Notes under the pieces: generated by a model | Database searches by the model: none | Told to the model about the DNA's origin: nothing | The model's input: only the letters and a program-made list of their open reading frames with translations | DNA from: Bacteriovorax stolpii | Lineage (GTDB): Bacteria > Bdellovibrionota > UBA2428 | NCBI GenBank assembly: GCA_945881775.1 | Contig: CAMCVE010000001.1 | Location: forward strand, 189,836-253,835 | Direction: 5' to 3' | DNA length: 64,000 nt | Program-made: the position numbers and the translations under genes | Shown: one piece after another, positions 1 to 8,596 of the stretch | Numbering within the stretch: the first letter of the stretch is position 1 | Layout: every line of letters starts with the position of its first letter

Positions 1-950
1 TAAGAAGGGTCGTTTTTGGGGAAATCTCCAAACAGTGATTCTTCTCCCGTGTCTCCAGTAAGAAATTTGCCTTTGGCTTTAAGAAGATCCACCTGCTCGT
101 CGCGGCCCTTGGGGTCCATGAACTCACCGCCGACTCGTGTGCGAATAAAGCGAGTCCCCGAAGTGTCCTTGAATACTGACAGTTTACCCAGCTCGTTGTT
201 GACCTTCACGTAAAGTTCATCACGACCGTAGTCGTACGACCAAAACTGCGCTCGACCCCCGAGGTCTTTTTCGAGCTTCGCTCCTAGCTGGGTCCCGTAA
301 AACTCAGGATCGACGGGAGTGAGGTTGAGCTTGTCGATTTCTTTGGCTTTGCTGCGTTCGAAACTCGAACCACCGAAAACACCCGGAAGCTTGGGACGAT
401 CGACTTGTTGATCGTCCTTAACAATACGTTGCTCAGGCGCGAGAGTCTCAAGGCTTTTGAGAACGCTTTCGTTGGCCTGAATCGAGAGGATCACAAGAAT
501 CTTACGGTTCTGCTGCTGTTTTCCCTTTAGTGACTCAACTTTGAGCTCTTGGAGGGACCTGTTCTGCGTGTCAGATAGAGCCGTCTTATCCATGTCCGAC
601 TCGATTTTTTTGATCTGTTCGGCAAGTACGGATTCTTGCTGGCTAAAGTCTCGGTAATCCTGATTGAACTTGCGAAAACGCGCCTGAAGCACTTCCACCG
701 ACAAGCGCCTCAGGAGCTTAGGGTCGATCGGCGGAAACTTGTAAGTACCCCCACCCGCTTCCGACTGATACTGGGGATATTTCTTGTAATACTCGAGCAA
801 AGATTCGAAGGACTTGAAATCTGCCTCAGTGAGCGCCCTTGGTGATTGTGCGTAGACTGTGGGCACGGGGCCAAGCCCCACTTGCGTGAGGCCAAGGGCC
901 AAAGTCGCCAGAACCCTACGCATAATCGCTGAGTAAGACACCTCACTCAT
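1..950 (-). CDS. Secreted coiled-coil-like hypothetical protein, 3' end truncated by the window edge
   Basis: Manual reverse-strand translation is open from ATG at 950 (alternative ATG at 923) to base 1: MSEVSYSAIMRRVLATLALGLTQVGLGPVPTVYAQSPRALTEADFKSFESLLEYYKKYPQYQ... It has a signal-peptide-like N-terminus. It is absent from the ORF track because its stop lies outside the window. Confidence 0.75.
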   Translation of the reverse strand, partial: MSEVSYSAIMRRVLATLALGLTQVGLGPVPTVYAQSPRALTEADFKSFESLLEYYKKYPQYQSEAGGGTYKFPPIDPKLLRRLSVEVLQARFRKFNQDYRDFSQQESVLAEQIKKIESDMDKTALSDTQNRSLQELKVESLKGKQQQNRKILVILSIQANESVLKSLETLAPEQRIVKDDQQVDRPKLPGVFGGSSFERSKAKEIDKLNLTPVDPEFYGTQLGAKLEKDLGGRAQFWSYDYGRDELYVKVNNELGKLSVFKDTSGTRFIRTRVGGEFMDPKGRDEQVDLLKAKGKFLTGDTGEESLFGDFPKNDPS

Positions 951-995
951 TGTACGGGGGCCCGACCCCGAAAGAAAGTGCCGAAGCGACGACTT

Positions 996-3305
996 TCAAT
1001 GAGATCGGGGCGTCAAAGAACGGCTTTCAAAACGCTCGAGTTCACGCAGAAAGCGAATATATTCTCCGTGAGCCCAACCCAGCGGGGTTGCGGCCCCAGT
1101 GGGACGACCCTGACGCGGCCCAGAATCCCAAACCTGTTCAGGGAACATCCCCGATGGTGTTGCAAAACCCTCGTAGGCCCTAAGATGTGACAGCACTTGC
1201 GAGTCGTAAACTGAAGCGATCCCAGCTGGCGAAAGACGCCCGGCGCGTTCGCGGAGAGAGGACAGTTCATATTGACCCCTCTCTCCCGACAAAAGAGGCC
1301 AAATCATGCCACCGGTCTGCTGCCCCGAGGCCTCGTCCCAGTTGTATCGGTCTTCCGAATACCGTTTAAAGCCCACTCCAGCGGATGTTGAGGAGCGAAG
1401 CTCCGTATCGTAGACATCGACGGTGTTACGAACAAAAGAGCTCCAGGCACTGCGCACACCATGACGAACGAGTTCCAAAAAACCTCCGTCCAAAACCGAT
1501 TTTTCTAGAATATTCGGGCCTCCATTGGTGATCCATATTTTCGCGAAAGAGTTGGGATTCCAAGCGGCTCCTGGAGACTCAGTTCCGACAATGCGCAGAT
1601 AGTAGTTGCCGTGCCCACGCGTGCCGCTCGTGGTGAAGGTCCAGGCCTCAATTTGAGACTCCCATTCGGCTGCCCTGCGGGCAAAACGTTCTGCTCGCAA
1701 GGGGTCTTTGTTCTGAGCAAAGGCATCGGACGCCTCGCGAAGTGCACGAATCTGAACAGCGAGAGTCGACGGGGCCACGCCCATGTTTTCTTCCCAGCGC
1801 TCCTGGAAAGTCCACGGCCCATTGGCCTCCACAAAGTCAGCCGCCGTTGTCACCAAAGTGCGAATGTCTTCGAAAGAAACGGCTCCCTGGCGCCACAACT
1901 GCAGCGCTAGGATGATCGGGAAAGAGGTTTGATCGATCTGCAACATTTCCCAATAGGACTCTCCATGCAACCACGCATTCTGCATGAAAGAACCCGTCTT
2001 AGCGAAACGCCGCGAACCATATTCCCAGAACCCATCGCGATCCGTATATTGAATCTTTTGGAGATAGCGCAGACTCGCTTTTGCCGATTCGACATCGCCG
2101 ATCGCAAGAAATGATTGGGCCATCTGATACAGGTCACGCGGCCAAACAAGATGATAGCCACCGATTCCCTGCGCGGATTCCGACGCGGGCAGTTCAGCGG
2201 GAGTCATGGAGGTGTGGCGAGGAGCCGAACCTGAAGTTTCGTCAATCTTGTGCAAGCCCCATGGCACGCTGGGCGAGGCGATGAAGGCGCCAGGGAACGT
2301 CTTGTCTTCGAGGGACTTCAAAATGGCGATCGAACCCCAGAAAAGATCGCTTGTGTAGGCCTTTGACAGCTGCGGAGCTAAGAAGCGTTTTTCGTATTGG
2401 CGCCACTGTTCGCCAAACAGATCAAGCGCGGCGCCAGCGTCATCAAGACTGCTGCGCGCGAGCTCCTTTGCGGCGTTCACGTCGTTTCCAAAACCCAAAG
2501 CGAGATCGAAACGATGCTCACCCACGGTTTGCGGAATAAGAATTTCTCCCATCATGACGACATTGCCATCCGTTGCAGTGTCGTAACGACTGTCGAAACG
2601 ACCATCTCGCATGAGATCCTGATACGGATCGAGACTGCCCGAAAATCCGGCGCTCGTTTTGCGAAACCCTGAACTCGACACGAGCGCCAGAGCATCACGC
2701 GCCTGCCAGGCCATGAGAGACTGCTCATCGACACGTGCTGAATCTCCGTAGGGCGTGTTGGCCAGGGTCGGGTTGATCAACACGTAGAGATGCAAGCCTG
2801 GCTTGAGTGCGCGGAAACGGGTTTTAATGAGAAAAGTGTCTCGATTGGGGTCCGTGTAAAGAATTTTCTCGATTTCAAAATGACCGCCGCGATCACGGGT
2901 CAGGATGCGGTACGCAGGAACTCCTTTTTCGAGCCACGTCACCTGAGTCACGCTTTGTGTGCGCTCCTCGAAGAAAAATCCATTTTGGTTGCTAACGAGG
3001 AACTGCAAGTCACGGATCTGCTTCCGGTCTAAAGTGGGCCAAAAGATTTCGCTCGTCACCCCTTGAGCTGCCGTGAACCAAACGCGAGAAATGGGCGCTG
3101 TGGGAGAACGTGCGGAATATTCGCCGTTCTCGTCGTAGGCCTCGAAGGCCGTTCCAAAGGCTTCTTTGTTGCCCGATGCCCATATCGCGGGCCACGCCGT
3201 GCCACGAGGTGCTTCCACTGCACTTACGGGCTCCGAAAGAAGCACCAACGAAGCCAAAATCCATGCGCTCTGATTCAGTAAAAAACGTCCCATCACCCGT
3301 AACAT
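996..3305 (-). CDS. Glycoside hydrolase family 15 / glucoamylase-like exported protein
   Basis: 769 aa ORF with a signal-peptide-like N-terminus and GH15-type segments (FTAAQGVTSEIFWPTLDRKQIRDLQFLV, GGYHLVWPRDLYQMAQSFLAIGD, TPLGWAHGEYIRFLREL). Confidence 0.88.
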   Translation of the reverse strand: MLRVMGRFLLNQSAWILASLVLLSEPVSAVEAPRGTAWPAIWASGNKEAFGTAFEAYDENGEYSARSPTAPISRVWFTAAQGVTSEIFWPTLDRKQIRDLQFLVSNQNGFFFEERTQSVTQVTWLEKGVPAYRILTRDRGGHFEIEKILYTDPNRDTFLIKTRFRALKPGLHLYVLINPTLANTPYGDSARVDEQSLMAWQARDALALVSSSGFRKTSAGFSGSLDPYQDLMRDGRFDSRYDTATDGNVVMMGEILIPQTVGEHRFDLALGFGNDVNAAKELARSSLDDAGAALDLFGEQWRQYEKRFLAPQLSKAYTSDLFWGSIAILKSLEDKTFPGAFIASPSVPWGLHKIDETSGSAPRHTSMTPAELPASESAQGIGGYHLVWPRDLYQMAQSFLAIGDVESAKASLRYLQKIQYTDRDGFWEYGSRRFAKTGSFMQNAWLHGESYWEMLQIDQTSFPIILALQLWRQGAVSFEDIRTLVTTAADFVEANGPWTFQERWEENMGVAPSTLAVQIRALREASDAFAQNKDPLRAERFARRAAEWESQIEAWTFTTSGTRGHGNYYLRIVGTESPGAAWNPNSFAKIWITNGGPNILEKSVLDGGFLELVRHGVRSAWSSFVRNTVDVYDTELRSSTSAGVGFKRYSEDRYNWDEASGQQTGGMIWPLLSGERGQYELSSLRERAGRLSPAGIASVYDSQVLSHLRAYEGFATPSGMFPEQVWDSGPRQGRPTGAATPLGWAHGEYIRFLRELERFESRSLTPRSH

Positions 3306-3387
3306 CGGGTGACGTTAAAGCTTCTTTTTTTTCTCGAGTAAAGTTCATCGTCGTTATCATGACAAAAGAGGCTTAAGATACCGATAT

Positions 3388-4188
3388 ATGTCCTTAAAAT
3401 CTGCCCTCGCTTTGACCTCGCTCGGTCTGGCTCTCGGCTCCTGCGCCATGATTTCAGCTCCCTCAGCCCAGAACCGCAGCAAAGCTAAGAACTATTTCAA
3501 CGCCGGACTCGGCTTTTTTACGGATGGCAATTACCCGGAAAGTCTCCAGGCTTTTGAAGAAGCCGCCTTCCTTTCACCCAACGATCCCGACATCGAGATG
3601 CACCGCGCCTTGGCGCTGTTCAATGTCGGCCGCGAAGAGGCTTCCATCGAACTGATGCAAAAAACCTGTCGTCTGCGCGAAGAATTCCCGGAATGCCATA
3701 ACAACGTCGCCTACCTCACACTCAAAAGGGGGCGCTACGAAGAGTCACTGGCCGCAGCCGATAAAGCGCTAGCCTCGCCGACCTACTCTTCGCCCGATTT
3801 GGCTCGCATGAATCGTGGACTCGCCCTTCATGCCCTCGGGCGCTACCGCGATGCCGTCGACTCCTTCACCAAAGTCCAAGAACGAGCGTCCCTTCAGCTG
3901 CGGTGCCGCAATGAGCTCTATCTCAGTCGGAGCCACCTTGCCCTTGCGAACTTCGCTGAGGCTGTCCGCTACGCGCGCGTAGGCCGCGAGCTGTGTGAGA
4001 ACGAAGCCCGAGGCCACCTTTGGATGGGATACATCGAGTATCGCGTCGGAGAGATCGGACGCGCCCGAGACACCTACACTGAAATAATCCGGACCTTCCG
4101 CGACCCAGAAGTCCGCGACGAGGCGCGCGTCTCACTCAATCGACTGAATCGAGAAGAAGTCTTGTCGGAACCCAAACTCTTCTTATAG
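3388..4188 (+). CDS. TPR-repeat lipoprotein
   Basis: 266 aa with lipobox-like LALGSC and repeated TPR-like helices (AGLGFFTDGNYPESLQAFEEAAFLSPNDPD). Confidence 0.8.
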   Translation: MSLKSALALTSLGLALGSCAMISAPSAQNRSKAKNYFNAGLGFFTDGNYPESLQAFEEAAFLSPNDPDIEMHRALALFNVGREEASIELMQKTCRLREEFPECHNNVAYLTLKRGRYEESLAAADKALASPTYSSPDLARMNRGLALHALGRYRDAVDSFTKVQERASLQLRCRNELYLSRSHLALANFAEAVRYARVGRELCENEARGHLWMGYIEYRVGEIGRARDTYTEIIRTFRDPEVRDEARVSLNRLNREEVLSEPKLFL

Positions 4189-4203
4189 AGTGAGAACAAA
4201 TAT

Positions 4204-5181
4204 ATGAGCGATACCACCCCGACCACCGAGCCTTCCTTCGGATCCTGGATCAAACAGCAACGGCTGGATCGAAAGGTTTCCTTAGAAGAAATCGCCGCCG
4301 TCACCAAAGTTCACATCGCACAACTTCGGATGATCGAAGAGGATGAGTGGAAAGATCTGCCCGCCTCGGCCTTCGTGCGGGGTTTTCTGGTCTGTTACTC
4401 TCGCCACCTCAACCTCGAGGAAGAGGAAGTGCTTCGACGCTACAAAATCGCAATGGGGTCTCAGCTGCAAACCATCGAATCCGCTCTCCCCGAAGGTCAA
4501 CGCAGCATCCAAAGCGCAACCCGTCCCAAAGTGCGCGTGGCCAGCACTCCCAATTTCCAAAAATCACCAGGGGCTCGTGACATCGATGTGAAGGCGACCC
4601 CGACACTGACCCCCAAGAAGATAGCCTTCGCAGCTGCGGGACTGGGGATCATCATTGTCATCGTTCTCCTGATTTCTCTGGGCAAGAAGTCCGATCCCAA
4701 GCCCTCTGTCGTCACAGAAACTCCCGCGCCGGCACCTTCTGTAGAAGTCGCCGTTGCACCCGCACCTATAGAAGCTCCTCTGAGCAGTGCGACCGCTCCC
4801 GCTCCGCAGTTCAGCTTAGAGCTGATCGGAGTCGAAGAAAGCTGGGTCAACGTGAGGGTGGGTGATCAAAACGCGCAAGGATTCTCACTCAAGCCCGGCG
4901 AACGCAAAAACTTCGCCGTAACGCCGAGCGCTCAGATCGTCTTTAGCAATGCGGGTGCCGTTGAAATTCGCTGGGAAGGCAAGACCTATGCTTCGCCTGG
5001 TTTCCGTGGTGACGTCAAAACGCTGCAGCTTCCCTCCGGCCTTTCGACTCTCACAGAAAAGAAATTTATTCCAAAGAGGATTATTGCGCCTCGCACAGCA
5101 CCCGCTATCGAGACTCCATCGCCCGAGCAAGCGCCCGTGGCACCTGCTGCGCCAAGCCCTGAAACGCCTGGCGCCCGTTAA
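4204..5181 (+). CDS. RodZ-like HTH membrane protein (HTH_25 / DUF4115)
   Basis: N-terminal HTH (FGSWIKQQRLDRKVSLEEIAAVTKVHIAQLRMIEEDEWKDLPASAFVRGFLVCYSRHL), a transmembrane helix, a Pro-rich linker and a C-terminal RodZ-like beta domain. Confidence 0.85.
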   Translation: MSDTTPTTEPSFGSWIKQQRLDRKVSLEEIAAVTKVHIAQLRMIEEDEWKDLPASAFVRGFLVCYSRHLNLEEEEVLRRYKIAMGSQLQTIESALPEGQRSIQSATRPKVRVASTPNFQKSPGARDIDVKATPTLTPKKIAFAAAGLGIIIVIVLLISLGKKSDPKPSVVTETPAPAPSVEVAVAPAPIEAPLSSATAPAPQFSLELIGVEESWVNVRVGDQNAQGFSLKPGERKNFAVTPSAQIVFSNAGAVEIRWEGKTYASPGFRGDVKTLQLPSGLSTLTEKKFIPKRIIAPRTAPAIETPSPEQAPVAPAAPSPETPGAR

Positions 5182-6311
5182 CTTGCTTTTTTGATTCCTG
5201 AGGACGTGCCGGGTGCCGTCGGAGGCGCCCCCACCACGGTCGTAATGGCATCACTCGGCGCCCACTGCGCAAAGAGTTTTTTGTCGTTGGCGTATTCCCA
5301 GGCCTCTCGACCTATCACTTTTCCTGAACGCACCGCTTCGAGAAGTTCCGTGTCCATGACAATCATACCCTCGCGTTTTGAGGTCTGCATGATGGAAGGA
5401 ATTTGATGCAACTTGCCTTCACGAATCAGGTTGGCCGTCGCGGAATTGTTGATGAGAACATCCATCACAAGATGACGACCTTTGCCGTCAGCCGTCGGAA
5501 CGAGCTTCTGACTGATCACCATTTTGAGTGAGTCTGAGAGCATCGTCCGAATCTGGGTCTGCTGATCAGAAGGAAACGAGTCAATAATACGATCGATCGT
5601 TTTGGGAGCGGAGTTGGTGTGGAGTGTTGCAAAAACAAGATGCCCCGTCTCTGCGGCTGTGATCGCGAGAGAAATTGTTTCGGGATCTCGCATTTCGCCC
5701 ACCAAAATAATATCCGGGTCTTCCCGAAGCGCAGCCTTAAGAGCACTTGAAAAGTTCGTAAAATGCGAACCAAGCTGACGTTGGTTTACCATGCAACGTT
5801 GTGAGACGTGCTGGAACTCGATCGGATCCTCGAGCGTGAGGATATGAGACTGATGATGGCGATTGATGTAGTCGATGATGGCCGCGAGTGTTGTCGATTT
5901 GCCCGATCCCGTGGGTCCGGTCACAAGCACAAGTCCTTGCGGAAAGAAGCAGGCTTTGCGAACGACGTCGGGTAGCTTCATAGATTCAAGCTGGGGGGGC
6001 TTTTCTTGAAGGGCACGGAAAACCGCTGCAAGCCCGTGGCGCTGGAAGAAGATATTCACACGGAAGATGCTCAAGCCAGACACCTTGATCGCAAAATCGA
6101 CGTTCTTGTTGCGCTTGAGTTCTTCTTTTTGAAGAGCACTCGTGATTTCTGCCACCAAGCCCTCAAGGTCCTGAGGTGTGAGCGGCGGCACGTCGATACG
6201 GTTCAGCTCACCTCGAACGCGGATCATCGGCACAGAACCCGCAGCAATATGGAGGTCTGAGCCCCCCTGTTGCACCAAGGTTTGCAAGAATTTTACGACA
6301 CCCGTAGCCAT
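5178..6311 (-). CDS. pilT: Type IV pilus twitching motility ATPase PilT
   Basis: Walker A GPTGSGKST, LREDPDIILVGEMRDPETI and TGHLVFATLHTN motifs; full-length 377 aa. Confidence 0.95.
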   Translation of the reverse strand: MATGVVKFLQTLVQQGGSDLHIAAGSVPMIRVRGELNRIDVPPLTPQDLEGLVAEITSALQKEELKRNKNVDFAIKVSGLSIFRVNIFFQRHGLAAVFRALQEKPPQLESMKLPDVVRKACFFPQGLVLVTGPTGSGKSTTLAAIIDYINRHHQSHILTLEDPIEFQHVSQRCMVNQRQLGSHFTNFSSALKAALREDPDIILVGEMRDPETISLAITAAETGHLVFATLHTNSAPKTIDRIIDSFPSDQQTQIRTMLSDSLKMVISQKLVPTADGKGRHLVMDVLINNSATANLIREGKLHQIPSIMQTSKREGMIVMDTELLEAVRSGKVIGREAWEYANDKKLFAQWAPSDAITTVVGAPPTAPGTSSGIKKAS

Positions 6312-6424
6312 ACGAGACTTATCGGCCCTAGGTCCCCGAAACCTTAAACACAGGAAATTCTCAATTTTTTGACGAGTTTGACTCGCGGAGCCAAGGTCCA
6401 GCCATGCGAAAATAAAGATCTGCC

Positions 6425-7942
6425 ATGAACGCTCAGATTCTTATCAACCAAAGCCTGCGCGAGACCCGAGTTGCTCGTATCGAAAACAATGAGCTCGTTG
6501 AGTTCTTTGTCGAACGCAAAAAAGATCGCAGCTTCGTCGGCAATATCTACAAAGGTCGGGTAGCACGCGTGCTTCCCGGAATGCAGGCCGCCTTCGTCGA
6601 GATCACTCTCCCTAAAGCGGGCTTTCTTTACGCAGGCAACGTCTATGACCCCACTCGAGACAGCGTCGACCCCGAGGTTGCAAGCGAGGACCCCGAAGGC
6701 ACCGCTCCCGCGAGCGATGACTCCACAAAGAACATCTCCGAGCTCGTCCGCGAAGGTGAAAGCGTCCTCGTTCAGGTAATTAAGGAACCGCTCGGCTCGA
6801 AGGGTGCGCGGCTCACAGGCTATCTTTCGATTCCAGGCCGCTTCCTCGTTTATCTTCCCAACTCAAAACATCTCGGAGTTTCAAGACGCATCGAGGATCC
6901 CGCGGAACGTGAGCGGCTCAAAAAAATTGTCACCAAGAACCGCCCGACTCAAGGCGGTTTTATCGTGCGCACGGTCGCCGAAGGCGCGGGTGAAAAGCAC
7001 CTTAAAGACGACATGGATTATTTGGTGCGCTCCTGGGGATCCATCAAGAAGGCCGCAGAAAAACAAAAGGGCCCCGGACTGATCTATTCAGAACTTGATC
7101 TCGCAACGCGCATGATACGCGACAGGGTGTCCGAAGACGTCGAGAGGATTCTCGTCAACGATCTGGATCTTTTTAAGCGCGTCACCAAGTTCGTGCAGAA
7201 CTTCCTTCCACGTTTCAAAAAACGTATCGAGATCCATGACAAAAAAACCCCTCTCTTTGATCTCTTTGGCATCGAGACCGAGATCGCTCGATCGCTCGGA
7301 CGCAAGGTTTGGCTGAAGTCGGGCGGCTACATCGTGATCGACGAAACGGAAGCCCTCACAACGGTGGACGTCAACAGCGGAAGATTCGTAGGGACCCGCA
7401 ATTTCGAAGATACGATTCTCCAAACAAATATGGAGGCTGTTAAAGAAATCGCCTATCAGATCCGCCTGCGAAACCTTGGCGGCATTATCGTTCTCGACTT
7501 TATCGATATGGAAAAATCCCAGCACCGGGAACGCATTTACGAGACTCTCATGACCGAACTTCGCAAAGACCCCGTCAAAACGAACGTCTTGCCAATCAGC
7601 GAACTCGGCCTCATTGAAATGACCCGCAAGCGCACGCAGGAAAGCCTCCGCCAGAAGCTGATGAGTCCGTGCTCCTACTGCGATGGCCGCGGCTTCGTAA
7701 AATCAAAGGAGACTCTCGCGTCGCAAATCGTGCGGGACTGCCTGAAGGAAGCGGAGCTTTCGCGCGGACAACAACCTTCGCACCTGGCCATCTACTGCCA
7801 CCCCCAGATCGCGAGCTTTTTTGCAGAGGAAGATCGCGATGCCGTTGACTATCTCGAAAAGGAAACGGGGCTTCGCCTTGTGGTGAAGGCCGATCCCAAT
7901 TTACACCTCGAAGAGTACGAGATTTTCTCGAAGGAATCTTAA
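6425..7942 (+). CDS. rng: Ribonuclease E/G family protein
   Basis: 505 aa; VLPGMQAAFVEI S1 start, DVNSGRF, CSYCDGRGF Zn-link motif; typical RNase E/G layout. Confidence 0.92.
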   Translation: MNAQILINQSLRETRVARIENNELVEFFVERKKDRSFVGNIYKGRVARVLPGMQAAFVEITLPKAGFLYAGNVYDPTRDSVDPEVASEDPEGTAPASDDSTKNISELVREGESVLVQVIKEPLGSKGARLTGYLSIPGRFLVYLPNSKHLGVSRRIEDPAERERLKKIVTKNRPTQGGFIVRTVAEGAGEKHLKDDMDYLVRSWGSIKKAAEKQKGPGLIYSELDLATRMIRDRVSEDVERILVNDLDLFKRVTKFVQNFLPRFKKRIEIHDKKTPLFDLFGIETEIARSLGRKVWLKSGGYIVIDETEALTTVDVNSGRFVGTRNFEDTILQTNMEAVKEIAYQIRLRNLGGIIVLDFIDMEKSQHRERIYETLMTELRKDPVKTNVLPISELGLIEMTRKRTQESLRQKLMSPCSYCDGRGFVKSKETLASQIVRDCLKEAELSRGQQPSHLAIYCHPQIASFFAEEDRDAVDYLEKETGLRLVVKADPNLHLEEYEIFSKES

Positions 7943-8299
7943 GTGATGTTGAGACTCACGAAGCTTTTGTTTCTTGGAGCCTTTGGGATCAGCGTTTCAA
8001 GCGTGAGTGCTTCATCGCCAGAAAGCGAAAGCAGCACGGCTCTCTATGCGGGCCTGGGGCTTCTTGACCTCGAAAAGCTCGAGTACGACCGCCCCGACGA
8101 TCCTGCTCTGAAACTGGAACTGGCGCGGCAGTACTGGTGCCTCGGTGATCGGGGACTCGCAGTGGAACACTGGCGATGGCTTGATCAGAGCCCGGGACCC
8201 GAATCCCAAAAGGCCCTCTCCCTTCTCGCTCTCGTTAGAAAAGAGTCCACAAAGCTGACGAACGATCTTTGCGCGGCTTATCCTCAGAAGACCCTTTAA
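7943..8299 (+). CDS. Small exported hypothetical protein
   Basis: 118 aa ORF with a signal-peptide-like N-terminus, immediately downstream of rng; GTG (7943) or ATG (7946) start. Confidence 0.6.
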   Translation: MMLRLTKLLFLGAFGISVSSVSASSPESESSTALYAGLGLLDLEKLEYDRPDDPALKLELARQYWCLGDRGLAVEHWRWLDQSPGPESQKALSLLALVRKESTKLTNDLCAAYPQKTL

Positions 8300-8478
8300 G
8301 TCGTCAAGACAGCCCTCAAAAAAAGCTTTATTTGGGTGCCCTCAAAGGCTCAAAGCCCGCTTGCAGGCCCCCCCGGCAACGCAGTTCTATTTCGCTACAA
8401 TTTTTTAAAATGAAGCAAAAATAGCTAAAAACAAACAAAAATAGCCGTTTTTATAAAAAACACCAATCCTCACATGAT

Positions 8479-8557
8479 TGTGGATAACTCGAGCAAAACC
8501 CCTCAAATGCCATTTTTTTGGCTTAGGCGTTAGGACCTGTGGATAAGTTGTGGATAA
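8479..8557 (-). promoter_or_regulatory. Cluster of three perfect DnaA boxes (oriC-like or dnaA promoter)
   Basis: TGTGGATAA (reverse complement of TTATCCACA) at 8479-8487, 8538-8546 and 8549-8557. All have the same orientation, follow an A/T-rich stretch (about 8395-8460) and lie just upstream of a dnaA homologue. Confidence 0.8.
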
Positions 8558-8596
8558 CTGCCGGACGAAGCCCCGACTTCGACTTCCCGTTCCAAG

